DNA of 64,000 bases from positions 1-64,000 of the forward strand of contig NZ_JALKFZ020000177.1 of the NCBI RefSeq assembly GCF_023243075.1, read 5' to 3'. Shown here one piece after another: positions 10,401-15,444 of the stretch. Source of the stretch: Frankia sp. AiPa1. Its GTDB lineage: Bacteria; Actinomycetota; Actinomycetes; Frankiales; Frankiaceae. The translations under genes and the position numbers were made by a program. Every line of letters begins with the position of its first letter. Position 1 is the first letter of the stretch. A model generated the notes under the pieces. That model saw nothing but the letters and a program-made list of their open reading frames with translations. It was not told the origin of the DNA and did not search any database.

Positions 10401-10557
10401 GCTGCTCGGGCAGGTCCAGACCCGCCTCGGCCGCGAGCTCGGCCATCGCGTCGCGCTCGCCGACCTGTACGCGCACAGCACCGTCGAGGATCTCGCCCGC
10501 CGCCTGGGCGCCCACAACCACTCCAGCGGGAACACCAGCGGGAAGAGGAGCCGATGA
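7480..10557 (+). CDS. Non-ribosomal peptide synthetase, degenerate C, truncated A, T
   Basis: 1025 residues from a GTG overlapping the upstream stop. The C domain (about 8-470) has A160-R161-IAG-D165 where active C domains have HHxxxD, so the catalytic His is absent. The A domain starts near 500. It has FTSGSTGEPKG, FDISINE, VWCGGE and HGYGPAEATIG, giving specificity residues D-I-N-Y-W-G-G-I-G by alignment to GrsA. After the ATGD and EIEFLG motifs near 890 it jumps to a LPRHMVP segment, so the A8 hinge and the A10 Lys are missing. A normal carrier domain follows (LGGHSLL, Ser973). No release domain is present. This protein probably relies on another A enzyme to load its carrier. The nearly identical free-standing A enzyme at 12039 is the obvious candidate. 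Confidence 0.9.
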   Translation: MNRGEAVPLSSAQRRFWFLHRLDPAGHAQHLCLGLHLTGPLDVVALSAALHDVVDRHEILRTVYPADAAGEPTVVALTRLGVDLLTVTIRDLSVELRDAAGDATAPIDAFDLIDPADEGALRAAVVAFGQEPIEITDEIPLRAQLVRVGPGDHVLQLVLARIAGDESGWEVLLADLAAGYEARCQARRAELGPPPAQYVDHARRAATAERRLEIAGQLAWWREELTPPPPPLTPALAGAAATPTVGRPSGQHRITLTPRVSRGLRDLAAAHESSLPDVLFAAGIVLLHRCTGQADIAVAACVPGRDRSGFTGVAGNFDNLVVLRVRADAHQTFGALLDAVRERARAARDHGDAPFDEVVRAVRAGLGQGRPSRGAAAGGGLVDVLVHYQTPLPRDITLAGLRAEPLRLGTGGGGGLPLALLAEDDGGTITVSAVVDTGVFTAADAQRFAGRLARLCEQLGADAILGELDPMTAAERHLVVDDWPSGRVEPLVDRCLTDLVADQTRRTPGAAAVVAAGSRVTLTYADLERRADAVAEALRAAGVGPEVTVGVCVPRSAALIVALLGVLRAGGAFVPLEPSWPARRIATVAEGAGITAIVAAQGVTLPIAAVPGLRLDLAGRLVPAAADTVPRNTMIADSAAAGPEVDLENLAYVTFTSGSTGEPKGVMIRHQAICNRLRWQVDLLRLTGDDVVLHRAPLGLDISINEIFLPLVAGARLVVAPPGVEGDPGALLEIIREHSVTFCYVATSMLEAMLDHPAAPTAGRSLRYVWCGGETMGDELYRRFREQWNAWMFHGYGPAEATIGVSHRVFEPATAAAHVTIGRPNPNTQLRVLDAEYNPVPVGTVGELFVSGLPLARGYLGDPRRTADRFVPDPFSPRAGSRMYATGDLARFRTDGEIEFLGPREWLGRWLPRHMVPDVFVAAAGLPSTSSTPAEHVEPAPGLQRQIADAWSEVLGGTRVGARDDFFVLGGHSLLLGQVQTRLGRELGHRVALADLYAHSTVEDLARRLGAHNHSSGNTSGKRSR

Positions 10558-11984
10558 CTGACAGCCTGGCCGCCCAGGTGATCGACGCCCAGCACGGGCC
10601 CGGAGCGCACGCGCTGGTGCGGGCGTTCGCGGCGAACCCGGCGTTCCGGGCGGCCGAGTGGAAGGAACTGACCACCGAGGACGATCCGTACCGGCGGCCC
10701 GTCCGCCCGGCCGACCTCGGCTGGCTGGACTACGGCGAGCCGCTGCGCGGCGACCAGATGCTGAAGCTGTCCGGCCTGCTCGGCCACCGGATGCTGCGCA
10801 ACATCTACGACGCGGACCTGCTCCACCTGCCGGTGGGGGGCACCACCGGGAGCACCGGGAGCATCAGCAAGGCCGCCGAGCGGGACGCCGCCGACTTCTA
10901 CAGCGCGGACAACCGGCTGCGCGGGGCGCTGGCCCGGCCGGTGCTCGAGCGGCACCTGTTCTCGTTCCTCGCCGGGCAGCGGCCGGGACTCGCGTCGACC
11001 AGCCTCGAGGCGGTCCGCGCCGAGCTGCACGGCCTGTGGGAGGCCCGCCGGGACCACCCGGGGGACGCGTTCGTCGCGCTGCGCGGCACCCGGGACCGGC
11101 GGGAGGCGACGACGTTCGCGCTGCTACAACTGTCGGCCTACCTGCCGGCGGCGCGCACCGCCGCCGCCCGCGCGGCCCTGGGCGAGTATGACCTCACCCA
11201 ACCACGCGCCCGGGCGGTGCTGTTCGACGACTACCAACGCTGGGTCACCGACGGCCCGGCGTGGGCGGCGCTGCTCGGCGCGGCCGGGCTCACCGCCACG
11301 GTCGGCGCCTACTGGCAGCTCTACCTGAACACCGCACTCGCCCGTGGCAACCACCTGCACCAGCTGTCCCGCGCGCCCGAACGACACGCCGAGCTGCTCG
11401 GCGCGTACGTCCACCAGCGCATCGACGACGCGGCCGTCGCCGGCGGGTGGGCGGACGCGGTGGCGCAGGCCTTCGACGTCCGCCCGGCCCTGTTCGCCGG
11501 GGCTGCCGGTCCCGGGGCGCTGGACGAGCTGGTGGACGTGCTGCTCGCGCCGCTGGTCGCGGTGTGGGGCGAGGACGCGCTGCACGCCTTCCACGCCGGG
11601 TTCGTCGATGCCGCTCACCTCGCCCGCCGCCACGACCGGGACCTCGCCGAGCAGCTCGTCTGGGCGGACGCGATCGACGAGCACAAGGCCAAGGCCGAGG
11701 CCATCAACGCCTACCTGACCGAGGAACGGATCGAGGTCGACCTGGACACGTTCGTGGAGTCCTGCGACGAGACGTCGACGACACACGTCCACGACGAGCA
11801 CCGCCTGGTGATGATCGAGTCGGGGGACATGCACTTCTGGAACAACGTCACCCACAAGATCTCGCTCAGGGATGGCGACAAGATCCTGATCCCCAAGTCG
11901 CGTCTGCATGGCTCGACCGTGCTGTCCGGGTCATGCACCTACCACCAGCCGATCATCCCGGACGAGATGTACGCCAGGTTCTGA
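10554..11984 (+). CDS. SznF/GrbD-like protein: helical HDO-type region plus C-terminal three-His cupin
   Basis: 476 residues; the ATG overlaps the upstream NRPS stop (ATGA). The N-terminal three quarters is all-helical and resembles heme-oxygenase-like diiron proteins (a YWQLYLNTALARGNHLH stretch near 253-269), but I cannot complete a canonical set of iron ligands there. The C-terminus is a small cupin with H411-x-H413 and H452. As I recall, the nitrosourea-forming enzyme SznF has cupin ligands H407, H409 and H448 in a protein of about 471 residues, so both spacing (41) and length agree. SznF converts a hydroxylated arginine derivative to an N-nitroso product by cupin chemistry. Next to an N-oxygenase and NRPSs, this protein probably builds an N-N chelating group (graminine-like). 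Function is inferred. Confidence 0.7.
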   Translation: MTDSLAAQVIDAQHGPGAHALVRAFAANPAFRAAEWKELTTEDDPYRRPVRPADLGWLDYGEPLRGDQMLKLSGLLGHRMLRNIYDADLLHLPVGGTTGSTGSISKAAERDAADFYSADNRLRGALARPVLERHLFSFLAGQRPGLASTSLEAVRAELHGLWEARRDHPGDAFVALRGTRDRREATTFALLQLSAYLPAARTAAARAALGEYDLTQPRARAVLFDDYQRWVTDGPAWAALLGAAGLTATVGAYWQLYLNTALARGNHLHQLSRAPERHAELLGAYVHQRIDDAAVAGGWADAVAQAFDVRPALFAGAAGPGALDELVDVLLAPLVAVWGEDALHAFHAGFVDAAHLARRHDRDLAEQLVWADAIDEHKAKAEAINAYLTEERIEVDLDTFVESCDETSTTHVHDEHRLVMIESGDMHFWNNVTHKISLRDGDKILIPKSRLHGSTVLSGSCTYHQPIIPDEMYARF

Positions 11985-11992
11985 GCCGTTGC

Positions 11993-12011
11993 ATAGGTAA
12001 ACCTTACTTGC
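11993..12011. promoter_or_regulatory. Putative DtxR/IdeR/DmdR iron box
   Basis: The core at 11995-12009, AGGTAAACCTTACTT, matches 10 of 12 defined positions of the actinobacterial iron-box core AGGTnAGnCTnACCT. A further CTAACCT half-site follows at 12011-12017. It lies in the short gap between the SznF-like gene and the free-standing A gene, 30-40 bases before the latter's start. This predicts iron-dependent repression of the second half of the locus. Confidence 0.55.
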
Positions 12012-12038
12012 TAACCTGCACATCGGCACTGGGAGTAA

Positions 12039-13631
12039 ATGGAAATGGCTGTGCAGCCGGCGACACTCGCCTCCTGGAACGACACCAGCGAGCCGCGGTC
12101 CACCACGACCGTCGCCGAGATGTTCACCACCCGGGTGCGGCTCGGCTCCCACGCCCCGGCCCTGGTCGCGCCCGCGTTGGCCGGGGATCCCGTATCGGCC
12201 GGGAATAAGGTGCGGCTCACCTACGCCGAGCTCGGGGCGCACGTGTTCCAGCTCGCCCGCGCGTTGCGGGACCGAGGCCTGCGCCCCGAGGACGTCGTCG
12301 GGATTCGCCTGGCCCGTTCGGCGGAGATGGTCGTCGCGGTGCTCGCGGCCATGGTGGTCGGGGGGGCGTTCGTCCCCGTCGACCCGGCCTGGCCCGAGCA
12401 GCGCCGCCGACGGGTCCTCGCCGACGCGCGGGCCCGCCTGGTCATCACGGGGGCGCCGCCGGCCAGCTCAGCGGATGGGGTGCCGGCGGTGGGCGTGGAC
12501 CTCACCGCCTGGGCGTTCGGCACCTGGTCGGCCGAGCCGCTGGACCTGTCGATCCCGGGCGACGGGCTCGCCTACATCATGTTCACCTCCGGGTCGACCG
12601 GGGCGCCCAAGGGCGCGATGATCCGCCAGGACGCGATCGCCGAGCGGCTGCGCTGGCAGGTCGAGGACCTGTTCGGCTTCGGCGCCGACGACGCGGCGCT
12701 GTTCAAGGCTCCGCTGTCGTTCGACATCTCGATCAACGAGATCCTGCTGCCGCTGGTCAGTGGCGGACGGCTCGTCGTCGCCGAGCCCGAGGGCGAGCTC
12801 GATCCTGGCTACCTGCTCGACCTGATCGCCGACGAGCAGGTCACCTTCGTCTATCTCGTGTCCTCCATGCTGGACATCCTGCTCGAGGCCGCGGCGGGCA
12901 CGTCCGATCTGGACTCGCTGCGCCACGTCTGGTGCGGCGGTGAGGTGCTGACGCCGGCGCTGTTCGCCCGCTTCCGCGAGCAGCTCGGCACCGCGCTCTA
13001 CCACGGGTACGGCCCGGCCGAGACGACGATCGGCGTCTCGCACGTCATCTATCGGGACGACGACGCCCGCCTCGCCGCGTCCATCGGCCGGCCGAACCCG
13101 CACACCCAGCTGCACGTCCTGGACGACACCTTGGCGCTCGTGCCGGATGGCGAGGTCGGTGAGCTCTATGTGGCCGGATTCCTGCTCGGCCGTGGCTATG
13201 CCCACAACGGCGGGCTGACCGCGGCCCGGTTCGTCGCGAACCCGTTCAGCGGCGGCGGCAACCGGATGTACCGGACGGGGGATCTTGCCCGCTGGAACAG
13301 CCAGGGATGGCTGGAGTTCGTGGGCCGGGCCGACAACCAGGTGAAGATCCGCGGGATGCGTCTCGAGCTCGAGGAGGTCGAGGCGACGCTCGCCACCCAT
13401 CCACGGGTGCGGCGCGCGGCGGTCGTGCTCTCCCGGGACGGTGCCGCCCCTCGGCTGCTCGCCTTCATCGTCGCCGACGGGGCCGCCGCGGACCTGCTGG
13501 TCGGTGACCTGCTGGCGCACTGCGGCGAGCGGCTGCCCGAGTTCATGGTGCCGAGCACTGTCACGGTCCTCGACACGCTGCCCGTCACGCCCGGTGGCAA
13601 GGTCGACCGCCGCGCGTTGACTCCGCCCTGA
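12039..13631 (+). CDS. Free-standing NRPS adenylation enzyme, hydroxyornithine-type code
   Basis: 530 residues with a complete A fold. It has FTSGSTGAPKG, SFDISINEI, VYLVSSML, VWCGGE, HGYGPAETTIG, YRTGD, GRADNQVKIRG and the terminal GGKVDR. Alignment to GrsA gives specificity residues D-I-N-Y-W-G-G-I-G-K, identical to the nine readable positions of the truncated A domain at 7480. I associate this code with N5-hydroxyornithine or its formyl derivative, structurally close to graminine. No carrier or condensation domain is attached, so it must load carriers in trans. The A-less second module of the first NRPS and the carrier of the second NRPS are the likely clients. The ribosome site GGGAG at 12031-12035 suits the second ATG (12045, 9-base spacing) better than the first. 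An iron box lies upstream. Confidence 0.85.
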   Translation: MEMAVQPATLASWNDTSEPRSTTTVAEMFTTRVRLGSHAPALVAPALAGDPVSAGNKVRLTYAELGAHVFQLARALRDRGLRPEDVVGIRLARSAEMVVAVLAAMVVGGAFVPVDPAWPEQRRRRVLADARARLVITGAPPASSADGVPAVGVDLTAWAFGTWSAEPLDLSIPGDGLAYIMFTSGSTGAPKGAMIRQDAIAERLRWQVEDLFGFGADDAALFKAPLSFDISINEILLPLVSGGRLVVAEPEGELDPGYLLDLIADEQVTFVYLVSSMLDILLEAAAGTSDLDSLRHVWCGGEVLTPALFARFREQLGTALYHGYGPAETTIGVSHVIYRDDDARLAASIGRPNPHTQLHVLDDTLALVPDGEVGELYVAGFLLGRGYAHNGGLTAARFVANPFSGGGNRMYRTGDLARWNSQGWLEFVGRADNQVKIRGMRLELEEVEATLATHPRVRRAAVVLSRDGAAPRLLAFIVADGAAADLLVGDLLAHCGERLPEFMVPSTVTVLDTLPVTPGGKVDRRALTPP

Positions 13632-13644
13632 GCGGCGCATGCCG

Positions 13645-13655
13645 CACCTCAGGTG
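13645..13655. repeat. 11-bp inverted repeat before the binding-protein gene
   Basis: CACCTcAGGTG lies 60 bases upstream of the siderophore-binding protein start, just after the adenylation-enzyme stop. It could be an operator, but it is not an iron box and is short enough to be chance. Confidence 0.25.
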
Positions 13656-13717
13656 ATGACCCGCAGACCGGCGACCGCGGTCCTCGCGTTCGCGACCGAT
13701 AAGGAAACGAGACAGTA

Positions 13718-14713
13718 GTGCGAAAGAGACGGAAACTCCTGGCCGCGTTGGGTATGGCGATCGCGGCCCTGGTCGTCGCGGCCGGCTGCGGCAGCAGCGG
13801 CAGCGATGGCGATAGCGGCGGCGGGGCGACAGCGTCGGCGGGCACTGCGCAGGGCAGCTTCCCGGTCACCCTGAAGAACAAGTTCGGCACCACGGTCATC
13901 ACGTCGCAGCCCAAGCGGATCATCGCGCTGAGCTTCGAGGAGGACACTCTCGCCACGCTTGGCATCACGCCCATCGCCTACGCGAAGGACGAGTACGGCG
14001 CGGACGCGGACCTGCCCTGGCTGAAGGGCAAGCTCGACCTGTCGAAGAGCACCCCGCTGGCGACCAGCGGCGACCTGAACCTCGAGAAGATCGCCTCCCT
14101 GCACCCCGACCTGATCCTGGCGACCAACTTCTACAGTCTGGCGGACTACTACGACCGACTGTCCAAGATCGCTCCTGTCGTCGGCTACACCGAGGACGCG
14201 GGTATCGCCACCTGGCAGGAGAACAGCCTGCTCATCGGCAAGGCCGTCGGCCGGGAGGCCGACGCGCAGAAGGCGATCGACGCCACCCAGAAGGTCATCA
14301 ACGGAGTGAAGACCGATCTGCCGGGTATCGCCGGCAAGACGTTCGCCTACGCGTACTACTACGAGCCCGGCGGTCTCGCGGTCATCGACGACCCGAAGAC
14401 CGTTTCGGTCCAGCTGTACACCGACCTCGGGATGAAGATCTCCCCGTCGGTGACGGCGAACGTCAAGGACCGGTCGCTCAGCATGGAGAAAATCGGTGCT
14501 CTTGACGCCGACTTCCTGCTCATCGGTTACGCCACGCCGGCGCTGAAAACCGAGATGAACGCCAACAAGCTGTTCACGGATATTCCCGCCGTCAAGGCCG
14601 GCCGGGTTCTGCAGGTCGACGCCTTCACCGCCGGGGTGGTCAACAACCCGACCATCCTGAACATCCCGTGGCAGCTAGACCAGCTCAAGCCGACGCTGAC
14701 CAAGGTCGCCTGA
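13718..14713 (+). CDS. Ferric-siderophore ABC transporter substrate-binding lipoprotein
   Basis: 331 residues from a GTG with AAGGAAACGAG just upstream. A basic N-terminus, hydrophobic stretch and lipobox ending VAAGC (Cys24) mark a lipoprotein signal. A Ser/Gly-rich tether follows, then a FhuD/BtuF-type (helical-backbone) binding fold: PKRIIALSFEEDTLATLG, LNLEKIASLHPDLIL, and late VDAFTAG and PWQLDQL motifs. The family delivers ferric siderophores to FecCD-type permeases. No permease or ATPase gene lies in the window, so it must borrow one from elsewhere. It is the last gene of the siderophore block, 86 bases after the adenylation enzyme, and is closed by a strong terminator. It probably captures the product of this locus. 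Confidence 0.9.
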   Translation: MRKRRKLLAALGMAIAALVVAAGCGSSGSDGDSGGGATASAGTAQGSFPVTLKNKFGTTVITSQPKRIIALSFEEDTLATLGITPIAYAKDEYGADADLPWLKGKLDLSKSTPLATSGDLNLEKIASLHPDLILATNFYSLADYYDRLSKIAPVVGYTEDAGIATWQENSLLIGKAVGREADAQKAIDATQKVINGVKTDLPGIAGKTFAYAYYYEPGGLAVIDDPKTVSVQLYTDLGMKISPSVTANVKDRSLSMEKIGALDADFLLIGYATPALKTEMNANKLFTDIPAVKAGRVLQVDAFTAGVVNNPTILNIPWQLDQLKPTLTKVA

Positions 14714-14728
14714 AAGTCACATCGGCAG

Positions 14729-14777
14729 CTCGCGCGGCGCGTGCCGCCACCGCCGCGCGCCGCGCGAGCCGATTTTT
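14729..14777 (+). terminator. Rho-independent terminator of siderophore operon
   Basis: A perfect 13-bp stem (14729-14741 with 14756-14768; arms CTCGCGCGGCGCG and its complement) with a 14-base loop is followed by T5 at 14773-14777, 15 bases after the binding-protein stop. Confidence 0.85.
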
Positions 14778-14826
14778 CTACCCGTAGGTCCTTCCCGACC
14801 GGGGCGGACGGGCGGACCATCGTTTC

Positions 14827-15444
14827 ATGACACTGACGTACGGGGTGCCCGGCCGTATCGACATACCCACCGTCCTCACCTCGCGGCTGGTTCTGCGCGG
14901 ATGGCGGCCCGAGGACCTCCCGCCGTACGCGGCGATGAACGCCGACCCGGAGACGATGCGTTATCTCGACGGCCCGTTCGGGATGGATGGCACCGAGCGT
15001 CTTGTCACCCATCTCATCGGCATGTGGGTGCTGCGCGGCCACGGCATGTGGGCGGTGGAGGAACGTGGCAGCGGCGAGTTCCTCGGCCGGGCCGGCTCAT
15101 ATGTCGCCGAGGGCTGGCCGGGCATCGAGGTCGCGGTGTCTATCCGTCGAGACCACTGGGGGCACGGTCTGGGCACCGAGGCGATCCGCGCATCGCTGGA
15201 GTTCGGTTTCGAACGGCTGGCGGTGGACGAGCTCATCACCTCGACGCACCGGGACAACGTCGGTATGAACGCCATCGCGCGTCGGCTCGGGATGAGCTAC
15301 CGGGGCGTCGCCGACGTGGGCCCCTGGCGGGCCAGTAACGTCTACGCGATCACTCGCGAGGCGTGGCAGGCCCGCCGCGTCGCATTACTGCACTTTCATT
15401 CTTACGGTGAGCAGATGTCACGAAAACGAACTCCCGGCAGGTAG
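14827..15444 (+). CDS. GNAT acetyltransferase, RimJ/RimL type
   Basis: 205 residues. The start TSRLVLRGWRPEDLPPYAAMN and later WGHGLGTEAIRASLEFGF (acetyl-CoA loop) and NVGMNAIARRLGM are typical of RimJ/RimL-like GNAT enzymes, which acetylate protein N-termini or small amines. The specific substrate is unknown. Its last 43 bases overlap the 3' end of the convergent STAND gene. The final 20 residues are low-complexity and may be a read-through tail. It is separated from the siderophore operon by a strong terminator, so it is probably an independent unit. Confidence 0.85.
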   Translation: MTLTYGVPGRIDIPTVLTSRLVLRGWRPEDLPPYAAMNADPETMRYLDGPFGMDGTERLVTHLIGMWVLRGHGMWAVEERGSGEFLGRAGSYVAEGWPGIEVAVSIRRDHWGHGLGTEAIRASLEFGFERLAVDELITSTHRDNVGMNAIARRLGMSYRGVADVGPWRASNVYAITREAWQARRVALLHFHSYGEQMSRKRTPGR

